A DNA stretch of 64,000 nt from Rhodospirillales bacterium (GCA_016712595.1 JADJQT010000002.1:1-64000); one strand, 5' to 3'; counted from the first letter of the stretch, positions 48,657-60,462 are shown. The notes: generated by a model from the sequence alone, not told the origin. A program made the numbers and translations.

Positions 48657-50954
48657 TCAAGTCATGTAGTAGCTTTTCACAGACTTGTAATAATAACCAG
48701 AATCACCGAACCCGTAGCGCGCGTGCTTAGTCGGATCGACCATCGTTAAGACGGTGCCGCTGAGGACGGCGCCCGTCTCAAGGAGCTCCTTCAGGCCTTG
48801 CCGAGCGATCTCGCGGGGCGTTTTGCCCCAACGGACGGCGAAAACGGTCGCATCCATATCCGGCGCCAGCTGCCGCGCGTCGGACACCGCCATGAGCGGC
48901 GGTGAGTCCACGACCACAAGATCGAAATCGCGAGCTAGCGTGACAAAGAGATCACGAACCTTTTCCGAAGTCAGTACCTTGGTCGGATCAGTGTTCAGCC
49001 GGCCTGAGGGGATAACCCATGCACCGCTGGCTTCATCCTGATGGAGGATTTCGTCCAGCGTTGCGTCGCCGCCATAGTAGTCGATCAACCCTGGCGTCTG
49101 TTGGAGTCTCATCAGACGATGGACGTTCGGCTTGCGCAAGTCGGTCTCGACGATGACCGCGCGTTTCCCCGAACTCGCTGCAATCCGTACAAGGCTGACT
49201 GCGAGAGTTGTCTTGCCTTCTTTCGGCTGTGACGAGGTGATCAGCACGGTGCGCGGCGCCGGCTTCAAGTTCGAGATGAGAATGCTGGTATAGATTGAGC
49301 GAATCGACTCGCCGAACACCGTGGAATGGCCAACGAGGAGATCTTGAAGGCCGCCATCGCGCCGACGCTTCTTGAACACGGGCATAAGGCCGAGCGTCCT
49401 CACCCCGGTGGACTGCTCGATCTGTTCACCCGAGCGGAAGCCTCGTTCCATATTCTCGACGAGAAGGATCAAGGCTGCGGCGAATACCGATGACGCGATA
49501 AACACCAGCACAAGAATTTGTAGTTTTTTCGGCTCAGAGGGCTTTTCGGGAATCGTTGCCTCCGAGAGCACACGCGCATTTGTCTGCTGGGCGACGAGAT
49601 CGGACTGCGCGGTGATTTCCTCAAATCGCGATAGGAACTGCTGTAAAAGCGCTTTGTTGGCGTCCGCCTCTCGCTCCAGGGCGCGCAGCTGTACCTCAGA
49701 TGCGTTGGCTTGCCCCAACCGTCCTTCCAACTGATCGGCGCTGTGCTGGAGAGCTGCCTCCCGGGCCCGCGCGACCCCGGCTTCATTGTCCAGCTTCTGC
49801 ACAACCTTGTTGACTTCCGAGGTAATTTTCGATTCCAGGTCGCGCAATTCCGCCTTCGCGCTGATCAGACGAGGGTGACGGTCGCCCAGTTCCTGCGACA
49901 GATCGGCGATCTTCCGCTTGACTTCGGCCTCCTGTTTCGAAAGCTCCTGAATCGTCGGGGAACCGAGAACGTCGGCGGCGGCCTGGGCGTTGCCAGCAGC
50001 ACGGATCATCTGCCGCACTTGGCCAAGCCGGGCATCAGCGGCGGCGCGCTCGGTGCGTGCAACAATGAGTTGAGTGTTGAGATCGGCCATCTGCTGGGAG
50101 ATCAAGGTGCCATCTTTGCTCTGCAGCAGGCCCGCTCTCCTGCGATATTCCTCAACGGCGTTCTCCGATTGCGACACCTGCTTACGCAGATCCTGCAGCT
50201 TGCCGGCGAGCCATTTGTTGGCCCGTTGCGTTGCCTGGAATTTGGCCTCGAGCTGATCATCGATATAAACGTCGGCCACGGCGTCGGCGATCAGAGCCGC
50301 TTTTTGCGGATCCTCCGCAGTAAAGTAGACAACAATTACGCGAGATTGCCCCTTTACGCTGACTGCCAGCCGGTCAAGAAAGGCGTTGACGATAGCATCG
50401 CGTTCACGAATCCGTCGCTGCTCGTCGCTCAGCGGCCGATCCTCTCCGCTGAAGAAAGAGGCAAACGTCTCGGGTGGCAGATACTGAGCGAGCATTTCCT
50501 GTGCGTCGTCCAAGGCGATGCGGACAAAGCTCTTCGGTTTCAGCTCGTCGTTAAATTCCGGATCGTTGGCGAGATTCATCCGGTCGATGACCTTGTCTGC
50601 GATGTTCCGCGACTGGATGACTTCGATTTCGCTGAGCAGTCCCTCCTTGTCGGGAAGGACGTCGCCGAGGACGGCGGTCAAATCAGCCACCTTCTGCTCG
50701 CGGCTTTCGATGATGATGTCGGTCTGCGCGGTGTAAAGCGGCGTGATTGCCGACAAACCGAGTACAGCCAGGGTCATCATCAGAACGACGATGCCGATGA
50801 ACATGTTCTTGCGCCGCCAAAATACTCTCAACAAAAACGCAAGATCAAATTCGCGAGGAGCGAGCAAAAGGCTCGATGGCGACTTTGATTGGTTCGTTGC
50901 GGTCGGCTCCGAAACGTAATTCACGGTAGTGCTCGCTCTAGTTGAGGACGCCAT
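48657..50954 (-). CDS. wzc: Wzc-like co-polymerase with BY-kinase domain
   Basis: From the ATG at 50954 (GAGGAG upstream) the protein has 765 residues. It has a membrane helix near residue 50-70, a long periplasmic region with a Wzz head and coiled coils (for example LQDLRKQVSQSENAVEEYRRR), and a GNVR-type segment before a second membrane helix (LVFIASSVFAAALILLV). The cytoplasmic kinase domain has Walker A SSQPKEGKTT (Lys581), Walker A' VIVETDLRKP and Walker B DLVVVDSPP. It ends with a tyrosine cluster (GYYYKSVKSYYMT), the autophosphorylation site. It controls polymer length and export. Confidence 0.93.
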   Translation of the reverse strand: MASSTRASTTVNYVSEPTATNQSKSPSSLLLAPREFDLAFLLRVFWRRKNMFIGIVVLMMTLAVLGLSAITPLYTAQTDIIIESREQKVADLTAVLGDVLPDKEGLLSEIEVIQSRNIADKVIDRMNLANDPEFNDELKPKSFVRIALDDAQEMLAQYLPPETFASFFSGEDRPLSDEQRRIRERDAIVNAFLDRLAVSVKGQSRVIVVYFTAEDPQKAALIADAVADVYIDDQLEAKFQATQRANKWLAGKLQDLRKQVSQSENAVEEYRRRAGLLQSKDGTLISQQMADLNTQLIVARTERAAADARLGQVRQMIRAAGNAQAAADVLGSPTIQELSKQEAEVKRKIADLSQELGDRHPRLISAKAELRDLESKITSEVNKVVQKLDNEAGVARAREAALQHSADQLEGRLGQANASEVQLRALEREADANKALLQQFLSRFEEITAQSDLVAQQTNARVLSEATIPEKPSEPKKLQILVLVFIASSVFAAALILLVENMERGFRSGEQIEQSTGVRTLGLMPVFKKRRRDGGLQDLLVGHSTVFGESIRSIYTSILISNLKPAPRTVLITSSQPKEGKTTLAVSLVRIAASSGKRAVIVETDLRKPNVHRLMRLQQTPGLIDYYGGDATLDEILHQDEASGAWVIPSGRLNTDPTKVLTSEKVRDLFVTLARDFDLVVVDSPPLMAVSDARQLAPDMDATVFAVRWGKTPREIARQGLKELLETGAVLSGTVLTMVDPTKHARYGFGDSGYYYKSVKSYYMT

Positions 50955-51701
50955 CGTCGCAGATCTCCTCGATGGAACCGTTTTGTCCATGGCGATCTGC
51001 CGTCTGTTCTTCCCGTCGGACTGCGGGGGTAACACGCCTTCCATGCGGCATCGATATGGCCGAACCACGGCGTTGCCGCAGAACGTAACGACACGGCTGG
51101 AACCGCTTTCAGCACAAGTGATAGACTCAAATGTTCAATCAAGGGTTAACCAAGGGCCCAACGGTCGGACCATCTGAACATACGTTCGACCAACGGTGGC
51201 AATGTATCACGCTTCGGTGGTTGACTCTGTGTCGACGGTAACAGACGGTTAAATTCAGATCCGGTATAAGTGTACAACAGCGCGTTCGAACAACCCAGCG
51301 GTTCGCGAGTGTCGGCATCTCCATGGTGCGTAGGCCGAAGCGGCATAGCCGGGCCGACGATTACCGCGCATCCGGTCACGACGTGCCGGCGAGCGGAGAA
51401 TTTGGAAGTCGGTAATTGGTCAGAACGCTGGCAGCGCACCTCAGCGCCGCTGGCGATACGATACGGTGGGGTGATGGCGACGGCTTTGTTCGAAAGCGCT
51501 CATTCCCTTTTTCTGGTCAATGACTCTTGGGTATGGCAGGGAATGCCCTTGATCAGGCAGATCAGCGCACTCGTCGATCGCCGCCCAGGGGCGGAACGCT
51601 AGAAGAGCAATGGTGTGGAGGGCCGGTGAGCAAGATTGCTGGATGCGCGCGGTGACGAGGTTTGCCGGATAAACAGCAAAGACGAATTGGACTGTCGCGC
51701 A
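50955..51701. other. divergent intergenic region
   Basis: A 747-bp gap separates the divergent kinase and polymerase genes. It should hold both promoters. The part near 51120-51270 is AT-richer; the part 51420-51620 is GC-rich but shows no recognisable gene. I see no repeats or sigma-54-like elements with correct spacing. Confidence 0.35.
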
Positions 51702-53033
51702 ATGAAAAATGCCGCCGATCGATACAGCCCGGCCCGGACGCCCTGGTGGATGGCGCCGCATGCGCTGGCCCCGCTCATCATGTTGCCGCTGCTAACCGCA
51801 GCCTGGATCGTTCCTGTCCAATTCCATTGGGAGCTTGGCCGTTTCGCCAAGTTCATGACGTTCAATCTCTATTTGCTGGGGTTGGGCGGGGTACTGTTCT
51901 TCGCCCTTGGATCCTTTCTGGCGTCGGCATCAACGGGCGATCCGGCCGGCCGGCCGCTGGCGACAATGGCAGAATCCCGCGTGTTTCCACGGTTCATGAC
52001 TTATACCTGCTGGACACTTTGGGCGATCTCCGTTGCCGCCTATGCGATCTGGTTTATGCCGGTCGCGCGCAATCCTTCACTGCTGATCGCTGTTCTGTCC
52101 GGCCGCGGTGCCGAACTCGGTATTCGCGACATGATCGGCACCATCCCTGGTGTCACAACGCTGGTACAGGCCCAGGTCGTCTACGTGACACTGATCGGTG
52201 TTCGATCTTTCTGTCTTCCATCCCTGCGCCCTAACCGATTGGAGTTTGTCGCGCTCCTGGCCATCGTTTTCCTTGCCTTGATCCGCAACGTGATATGGAG
52301 TGAGCGTCTGGCGGTTATCGAAATCGTCATTCCGCTCGCCATTCTTTACCTCCGCCGGCCCCGATTCCCTCGTCTGACGGCACTGATGCCGATGTTCGGC
52401 GCGATGGGGCTCTTCGGTTTTTTCTCAATATTTGAGTATTTTCGCTCATGGTCCGCATACTACAAATACCAATACGATAATTTTTTTGTGTTCATTCTGG
52501 CGAGATTTTCTGGGTACTATATAACGGCATTAGATAATGGCGCTGGCTTGGTCCGTGACTGGGGAGGTATTGGAGCTCCACTAAATACTGCTGAGTGGTA
52601 CTGGCAGTTCCCATGGGAGATTGGGCAGACGTACATGAGCAAGCTTCTTGGTCTGCGTATATTAGATTACAATGCGTGGTTATTTTGGAATGCCACAGAA
52701 GAATTCAATAATCCGTCAGGAATTTACATGCCAATAGTTGATTTTGGCCCAGCAGGAGGGCTTGTATTTTTATTCTTATTTGGCCTATTAACCGGATACA
52801 TATATCGTTCGTTCGTTCGTGGCACTTTTGCTGGTCTGATCATCTTTCCGTCATGGTTTATTGGTGTCCTTGAGCTGCCGAGAATTCATTATCTATTTAA
52901 TACACGTTATTTTCCAATCATCATGATTTGTCTTGCGCTCATATTCCTCGTATCCGTCGTTCTCGGCGAGGAGCGCTGGCAATCAAATGTCCACACGCCC
53001 AGCAACGAATTCCGAGGGCATCGCCCACTTTAG
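51702..53033 (+). CDS. Wzy-like oligosaccharide repeat polymerase
   Basis: From the ATG at 51702 the protein has 443 residues and about 10-12 predicted membrane segments, with a soluble loop in the C-terminal half (YRFSGYYITALDNGAGL-like region to EEFNNPSGIYMPIVDFGPAG). The hydrophobic topology and the G-x-Y...F-G-P-x-G segments are like oligosaccharide repeat unit polymerases, but sequence motifs are weak, as is usual for Wzy. The 3' half (52430-52940) is clearly more AT-rich than the neighbours, which suggests acquisition from elsewhere. IS fragments begin 67 bp after its stop. Confidence 0.65.
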   Translation: MKNAADRYSPARTPWWMAPHALAPLIMLPLLTAAWIVPVQFHWELGRFAKFMTFNLYLLGLGGVLFFALGSFLASASTGDPAGRPLATMAESRVFPRFMTYTCWTLWAISVAAYAIWFMPVARNPSLLIAVLSGRGAELGIRDMIGTIPGVTTLVQAQVVYVTLIGVRSFCLPSLRPNRLEFVALLAIVFLALIRNVIWSERLAVIEIVIPLAILYLRRPRFPRLTALMPMFGAMGLFGFFSIFEYFRSWSAYYKYQYDNFFVFILARFSGYYITALDNGAGLVRDWGGIGAPLNTAEWYWQFPWEIGQTYMSKLLGLRILDYNAWLFWNATEEFNNPSGIYMPIVDFGPAGGLVFLFLFGLLTGYIYRSFVRGTFAGLIIFPSWFIGVLELPRIHYLFNTRYFPIIMICLALIFLVSVVLGEERWQSNVHTPSNEFRGHRPL

Positions 53034-53100
53034 GTCCTAAACTTATAAAATCGCTGGTTGTTTTCTGTATCGAGTGATTCAAGGCTTTCCAATGGAGGGA

Positions 53101-53276
53101 GCCTTAATGACGCATCGCCGCTACGAACTGGCGGACCATGAATGGTCGATTCTTTCGCCTTTGCTGCCCAATAAGCCCTGCGGTGTGCTTGGGTCAATGA
53201 TCAGCAGGTGCTCAACGGCATCCTCTGGCGGTTTCGGACCACTCGCCCTGGGCGAAGATCCAGGAGCGCTACGGCC
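53101..53276 (+). pseudogene. IS5-family transposase N-terminal fragment
   Basis: A GGAGGGAG ribosome site and MTHRRYELADHEWSILSPLLPNKP open an IS5-type transposase. A frameshift near 53190 leads to VLNGILWRFRTTRPG in a second frame, and the gene is cut by the left end of the IS3 element at 53277. Confidence 0.65.
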
Positions 53277-53326
53277 TGAACCGCCCCGGGTTTCCCGGAG
53301 GCCCCGACGTTTGAGAGAGTGGGGCT

Positions 53327-53665
53327 ATGGAGACGACGAAGAAGCCGGTGAAGCCGTACCCTGCCGAGCTGCGCGAGCGCGCGGTGCGGATGGTGCGCGA
53401 GCATCATGCGAGCGAGCACGCGTCGGAGCGGGCGGCGATGCGATCGATCGCGGAGAAGGTGGGCTGCACGCCCGAGACGCTGCGCTTGTGGATACGCCAG
53501 GCCGAGCGTGACCGGGGGGGCGAACGCTTCGGTCTGTCGACGGGCGAGCGGGCACGGCTGAAGGCGCTGGAGCGCGAGGTCCGCGAGCTGCGGCAACCAA
53601 ACGAGATCTTGCACAAGGCGAGTGCGTATTTCGCCCTGGTGGAGCTCGACCGCCGACAGAAGTGA
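53327..53665 (+). CDS. IS3-family OrfA
   Basis: The 112-residue protein is intact and has the helix-turn-helix ([21 protein letters not shown] to [17 protein letters not shown]) and leucine-zipper ([22 protein letters not shown]) typical of IS3 OrfA. In these elements it binds the ends and, by -1 frameshifting into orfB, forms the transposase. OrfB starts 4 bases before its stop but is disrupted, so OrfA cannot produce an active fusion here. Confidence 0.88.
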   Translation: METTKKPVKPYPAELRERAVRMVREHHASEHASERAAMRSIAEKVGCTPETLRLWIRQAERDRGGERFGLSTGERARLKALEREVRELRQPNEILHKASAYFALVELDRRQK

Positions 53666-53707
53666 TGGTGTTGTTCATCGACGACCACTGGGACGTCTAC
53701 GGGGTCG

Positions 53708-55074
53708 ATGGAGTGGACGCCCTCCCGACGGCATCGATGTGCCAAGGTAGTGGTGTTGAAGACCGCTACAGAGGAGGGCGTCCATGGTCGAGGTTAGCGT
53801 CATCGGGGTGGATCTGGCGAAGAACGTTTTCCAGCTGCACGGGGCGGCCGCGGACGGCTCGGTCGTCTTCCGGCGCAAGCTGCGGCGCGGGCAAGTCTTG
53901 TCCTTCTTCGCGGAGCGGCCGGTCTGCACAGTCGCGATGGAGGCCTGCGCCAGCGCCCATTACTGGGCACGCGCGATCGGAGAGTTCGGGCACACCGTGA
54001 AGCTGATCCCGCCGGCCTACGTGAAGCCGTTCGTGAAGAGGTAGAAGAGCGATGCGACCGATGCCGAGGCTATAGCCGAAGCGGCAGCGCGCGCGACGAT
54101 GCGGTTCGTCGCGGTCAGGACCGAGGCACAGCAGGCGTCGGCAATGGTCTACCGGACGCGGGATCTCTTCGTGCGGCAGCGTACCCAGGCGATCAACGCC
54201 TTGCGCGGTCACTTGGCCGAGTTCGGCGTCGTGGCACCGACCGGCGTCGCCCATGTCGGCCTCCTCACGGCGCTCATCGAGGGCGAGGAGGATGTGCTGC
54301 CGGATGCCGTGGTCGAACTGGCACGCGTACTACTCGCTCAAATCGACGACCTCTCCACGCGTATAGATACGCTCGACAAGGAGATCCGCGAACGCGCGGC
54401 GCAGGACGAGGCGGTGGCACGGTTGATGACCATGCCCGGCATCGGCGTGATCACAGCGACGGCGCTCGTCACCTTTGCCCCCGCTCCGGAAGTGTTCGCC
54501 AAGGGACGGGACTTCGCGGCTTGGTTGGGGCTCACCCCGCGGCAGCATTCGACCGGCGGTCGAGAGCGCCTGGGCAGGATCACGCGCATGGGGCAAAGGG
54601 ATATCCGCCGGCTTCTGATCACGGGCGCAGTCGCCGTCGTGCGATGGGCAGCCCGCAAAGGGGCGCCGGAGGGATCGTGGTTGGCGCGCATGATGGCGAA
54701 GAAGCCGCGCATGCTGGTCGCCGTCGCGCTGGCCAACCGCATGGCCAGGATGGCGTGGGCCATGATGAGCAAGAACGAGGCTACCGAGTTCCGGCGACCG
54801 TCGCGTGAGCGATCGGCGGCCGGGATGACGTCGGAGGTGTGAGCAGGGCGAGGGAAGCGTAAGGGCGAACGGTCACGAGATCGGGTCGGAAAACCCAGCA
54901 AAACGGCTCAGGCGCCTCGAGCGCGCGGGGTCGAAATGGATCCGACCTGCATATCTCCATACGGGCCCGCGGCGTTCGAAGGCCGCATCACGAGGCCGGA
55001 CACACGACCGCACCTGACCACACGCTCCGAACGCGACCCGAGAATTGCTTGACACCACGAGGGCGTCCACACAC
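53708..55074 (+). mobile_element. IS110/IS1111-type element, copy 1
   Basis: It interrupts IS3 orfB between GGGGTCGA and GAGCCCATC. Subterminal inverted repeats GTGGACGCCCTC (53713-53724) and GAGGGCGTCCAC (55059-55070) are perfect, and a further copy GGAGGGCGTCCA overlaps the transposase start (53773-53784). Subterminal inverted repeats are a mark of the IS1111 group. Confidence 0.75.
53784..54842 (+). pseudogene. IS110-type transposase with one amber stop
   Basis: The 352-codon frame is interrupted only by TAG at 54042-54044, between VKPFVKR and KSDATDAEAIAEAA, where the family has Gln. The DEDD residues are present: GVDLAKNVFQLHG, VAMEACASAHYW and SDATDAEA. The C-terminal transposase domain is intact (MTMPGIGVITATALV, AAWLGLTPRQHSTGGRERLG, ITRMGQRDIRRLL). 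A CAG-to-TAG change would explain it. Confidence 0.82.
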
Positions 55075-55434
55075 GAGCCCATCTGCCGGGAGTTGCCGAT
55101 CGCCCCGTCCACCTACCGCGCCCACGCCGCCTGGCGGGCCGATCCGTCGAAAGCGCCGCCGCGGGTGCGTCGTGACGTCGCTCAGCGCGTCGAAATCCGT
55201 CGGGTCTGGGCGGAGAACTTCCGGGTTTACGGGGTGCGCAAGATCTGGCGGCAGCTCGCCCGCGAAGGGATCGATGTGGCGCACTGCACCGTCGCCCGGC
55301 TGATGCGCCAGATGGGTCTGCAAGGGATTGTTTGAAGAAAATCCGTGAGAACCACGATCAGCGACAAGGCCGTCCCCTGTCCGCTCGACCGGGTGAACCG
55401 GGACTTCCAGGCGCCGGCACCGAACCGGCTGTAA

Positions 55435-57012
<1,578 letters not shown>

Positions 57013-57402
57013 AAGGGCATCCGCGGCTCGCAATCCCTGCCCATTCGGTACACCGAGCGCCTCGGCGACGCTGGTATCGCGCCCTCGGTGGGCAGCGTCG
57101 GCGACAGCTACGACAACGTGCTCGCCGAAACGGTGATCGGGCTGTTCAAGACCGAGGTTATCCGCCGTCTCGGCCCATGGCGCAGCCTCGAGGCCATCGA
57201 GATCGCTACGCTCGAGTGGGTGGACTGGTTCAACCACCGCCGCCTGCTCGAGCCGATCGACAACACCCCGTCAGCCGAGGCCGAAGCAAAGTTCTCCGCC
57301 GAAATGGAGCCCCGCGCCGTGGCGGCGTAGGACTCGAACCAACCCGCCTCCGGGAAACCCGGGGCGGTTCAGTCGGGAGCGTTCCGTACGCTTTGTTTTG
57401 AT

Positions 57403-57451
57403 TGGTGGAGCCGAGGGGGGTCGAACCCCTGACCTCCGCAATGCCATTGTA
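57403..57451 (-). tRNA. tRNA-Ala(GGC) 3' half, attachment-site remnant
   Basis: On the - strand the sequence runs from the anticodon loop (AATGGCATT, anticodon GGC) through the variable region and T-arm (AGGGGTTCGACCCCCCT) to CGGCTCCACCA. The D-arm and 5' acceptor strand are missing. The break at the anticodon loop, right beside an integrase gene, is what remains when an island integrates in a tRNA gene. Confidence 0.75.
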
Positions 57452-57803
57452 GTCGTATCTTTTTGATATCAATACATAAAAGTCATTTACCATCGGTTCC
57501 AGCGGCGTTTCCCACCCGGCAGGCCGGGTCTTGCTCGTTTTGGCCCGGTGGAGAAGACGCCAACAGCAGGGCATCGCGGCGCGCACACCGGTCGGTCCGG
57601 GTGTAGCGCGCCACCACCCGGATGTCGGTCCAAGTCCCAACATCGGCGATCACCGTGTGACTTTGCCCGCCTTCGCTCAAGCGCGACGCGAATTCGACGC
57701 GCGCCATATGGGGCGTGAATGCGACACCGATGCTTTTGCACCAGGGTTTCAGCCATCGATAGACATTGCTGCGGTTGAGCCACGGGAAGACCCGCCCGTG
57801 CCT

Positions 57804-57811
57804 CTCGCGGG
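57804..57811 (+). repeat. 8-bp target duplication (left) of the IS66 element
   Basis: CTCGCGGG at 57804-57811 is repeated at 59265-59272, exactly flanking the element's inverted ends GTATCTGCTCA and TGAGCAGATAC. Eight bases is the usual IS66 duplication length. Confidence 0.85.
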
Positions 57812-59264
57812 GTATCTGCTCAGGTGGTTGGCGATTTTTGGGTTGCGGGGTCGGGCTGGATGTGAGTCAAGGTATGGATGACTCTGCCGTTCCGATACCG
57901 CTTGAGCGACGATGAGAAGGACGCGCTGCTTTCCGAGCAGGCAGCGCTGATCGAACGTCAGGCGGCGCGGATTACGGAACTCGAGGCGCTGCTGGCGCGA
58001 CCGAAGAAGACGTCACGGAACAGCCACACGCCGCCGTCGCAGGACCGCAAGCCGGGCGGAAGCGGGGACAAGAAGCATGGCGAGCGGCGCAAGCTGCGGC
58101 CCTCGCGTCCGGGCTCGGCGCGGTCGCTGAGCGAGGTGCCGGACGAGACGATCAAGCGGCTGGCCACCACGTGTCCGCATTGTGCCGCCGACGTTTCGGG
58201 CCAGAGGCAGATCTGCCGCCATCGCTACGATCACATCGACATCCCGCCAATCGCACCGGTGGTGACCCGTGTTGAGCTGTTCGGCGGGCGCTGTGCTGCC
58301 TGCGGCCGCCGTTTCCGCGCCGCCCCGCCGGACGGCATGCCGCTGGGAACACCCTTTTGGGCGTCAATCCAGGCGCTGCTTTTGTATCTGCACCACAGCC
58401 ATCATGTCGGTTTCGAGCGGCTGGCGCGGATGATGGCGGAGCTGTTCGGGCTGGTGATCTCCGAGGGTGCCATCGCCAACGCCTTCCGCCGCGCTGAAAC
58501 AGCGATGACGGCGGCGTGCGCCGCGATCAGGAAAGGCTGCTGGCCGCCCGGGTGATCGCCTCGGACGAGACCACCGCCCGCATCGACGGCGCCACCCACT
58601 GGCATTGGGTGTTCGTCACCACCAAGGCGGTGCTGCACCAGATCGCACCCCGCCGGGCGAAAGCGGTCGCCGAAGAGGTGCTGGGCGAGCACCGGCCGGC
58701 GGTCTGGGTGTCCGACCGCTACGCCGGCCAGCAGGATCTGGCGCCCGCGCATCAGGTCTGTCTCGCCCACCTCCTGCGTGACGTCCAGTATGCCATCGAC
58801 TGCGGCGATACCGTCTTCGCGCCCCGGCTGCGCGATCTGCTGCGCTGGGCGATCCGCATCGGCCGACGGCGAGATGCCCTGCGGCCGGCGACCCTCGCCA
58901 CCTATCACGACCGCGCCGAACGCCGCCTCGATGCGCTCGTGGCCACACCCGCGGCGCATCCCGCCGGCCGCGAGCTGCAAACCGCAGTCAAGGCGTGGCG
59001 GACGACGTTCTTCGTCTTCCTCGAAGACCCAGACGTGCCAGCCACCAACAACGCCTGCGAGCGAGAAATCCGTCCGTCCGTCGTGTTCCGCAAGGTCACC
59101 GGCGGCTTTCGCTCGAATGGGGCGCACATCCACGCCGGATACCGATCCGTCACCAGCACCGCAGGGCTCCACGGCCAAACCGCCCGGCAAGCCATCGCCC
59201 AACTCCTCGCCGGCACCTTCCAGACCACGCCCGCAGCTTTATAGCCAGGGGGGTGAGCAGATAC
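57812..59264 (+). mobile_element. IS66-family element (tnpC only)
   Basis: The 1453-bp element has inverted ends GTATCTGCTCA/TGAGCAGATAC and an 8-bp target duplication. Only the transposase gene tnpC is present, without tnpA or tnpB, as in the ISBst12 subgroup. It is inserted in the catalytic domain of the integrase gene, in the opposite direction. Confidence 0.88.
57878..59244 (+). pseudogene. IS66 transposase TnpC, one frameshift
   Basis: The first frame (57878-58555) has the leucine-zipper-like N-terminus (EQAALIERQAARITELEALL), the SRNSHTPPSQD block and a zinc finger (CPHCAAD, CAACGRRF). After a shift near 58530 the second frame (to 59244) gives the DDE domain: VIASDETTARIDGATHW, VWVSDRYAGQQDLAPAHQVC and NNACEREIRPSVVFRKVTGG. 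All catalytic blocks are present, so only the shift inactivates it. Confidence 0.85.
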
Positions 59265-59896
59265 CTCGCGGGCAGCGCGCTCGGGATCGCCTTTCGGCAG
59301 GCTGACAAGCGCCTCGTAGACATCGGGATGCATGTCCAACGTCTTCTCGGCATCCCCTTTATCGCACTCAAAGCCGATGAACTCCCCAGCCACAAGATCG
59401 ATGCGCGACCAGTCCGGGCGTAGAGTCTCGCTGATGCGCCATCCTTGGCGGAACAACACCAACAGCAGCAGATAGCGGTAACGATGGTCTTCCTTGTCGG
59501 CGCGGCTCATGTACTTGTTCGGGCGAGCATCGCGCACCGCCTCCAGGGGACGCTCGGTATCGTCGGCCCGTGGCCGTCGCGTCCGCCGGTCTACCTCGGG
59601 CAGTGCTTCGGTGTACATGCGCGGGAGCCATTGTTGGCGCCCAGCCCAATGCAGCGCCGCCATATAGGGATGGATCACCGCCCGGTTCTTGGCGCGGGCC
59701 GTCCGCCCCGGCTTCATCGCCGCAGCGGCGATCTGACCCAGCGCCGGCGTCAGCTCCGCCAATGGTAGATCGCCGACGCGCTGCTGGACCGTCGCCACCC
59801 AACATTCGGACATTGCTTCCAGCAATCGGTGATCGTACCCGGACAAGTCCTTGGCATTGACATAGAGCGCAGCCAATTCCTTGAAATTCCGCGGCA

Positions 59897-60298
59897 TCAA
59901 CCCTCGCTCGGCAATTTTGTCGTCGTGCTCGTCTGCCGTGACTGCCGACGCCGCTGCAAGATACTCTCGAGCAATGGATCGTGCCTCTTCGGGATCGGTG
60001 ACGCCCTTGAGCACCTTTTCCCTGCCGCGGCGGCCGATGGGGACGCGAATGACGCACCACTTGTTGCGTCTTTGGGGATCGTTGGCCCATCTTTCACCCG
60101 GCGGCCAGACGATGATACCGTCCGACACGTGACCGCCTCCCTCACTTGCTCGACCTGCTCGCTGGTGAACAGCCACTTGCCGCGCCGCCCCGGCCGCGCG
60201 AAGCCAAGTTCGGTTAGGACACTGCGCAGCGTCTCCTCAGACAGCGGCACCTGGGCGCGCAGATCCCCGAAAGTATAGAGGCGTTCCCGGCTAAGCAT
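59897..60298 (-). CDS. small helix-turn-helix protein beside the integrase
   Basis: The 133-codon frame starts MLSRERLYTFGDLRAQ and has a winged-helix/MerR-like N-terminal part (LSEETLRSVLTELGFARPGRRGK, WLFTSEQVEQVREAV). The region after about residue 60 overlaps the integrase start and looks non-coding in this frame. The natural protein is probably short or was joined to the integrase and has shifted. A role as excisionase or regulator of the integrase is only a guess from position. Confidence 0.4.
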   Translation of the reverse strand: MLSRERLYTFGDLRAQVPLSEETLRSVLTELGFARPGRRGKWLFTSEQVEQVREAVTCRTVSSSGRRVKDGPTIPKDATSGASFASPSAAAAGKRCSRASPIPKRHDPLLESILQRRRQSRQTSTTTKLPSEG

Positions 60299-60301
60299 CT
60301 C

Positions 60302-60427
60302 TCAACCATAGTATGGGCATATTGGATCTCTCTTAATGCTGCCGAGGGTGTTTTGCATCCCATGATAACGCATATACTCCGTCCATGCCGCTGAAATCTG
60401 TAAAACAGTCTGTTCAGTCATAAACAT
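60302..60427 (-). CDS. small hypothetical protein
   Basis: A 41-codon frame begins MFMTEQTVLQISAAWTEYMR after an AAAGG ribosome site and ends 4 bp before the HTH gene start. I do not recognise it. The surrounding 150 bp is AT-richer than the rest of the region, and a short island gene here is plausible. Confidence 0.25.
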   Translation of the reverse strand: MFMTEQTVLQISAAWTEYMRYHGMQNTLGSIKRDPICPYYG

Positions 60428-60462
60428 ACCTTTGCCGCCATCGGACAGGACGATAGCATTTT

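Larger units (their letters stand above)
57483..60128 (-). pseudogene. tyrosine-recombinase integrase split by IS66 element
   Basis: Removing the IS66 element and one copy of its target duplication restores a 394-residue protein in frame (1185 nt). The N-terminal part has WCVIRVPIGRRGREKVLKGV and a core-binding domain. The catalytic domain starts LLLLVLFRQGWRISETLRPDW with Arg I, continues EALVSLPKGDPERAARE, and after the insertion RHGRVFPWLNRSNVYRWLKP. It then carries the HxxR box PHMARVEFASRLSEGG, the Trp of DVGTWTDI and the nucleophile Tyr in VVARYTRTD. The start is a GTG at 60128. The stop is 32 bp from the tRNA fragment. Confidence 0.85.

Noticed and set aside
10278..53033. Exosortase/PEP-CTERM system
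   Set aside because: Several genes resemble those linked to exosortase clusters, but no exosortase membrane protein and no PEP-CTERM tail were found.
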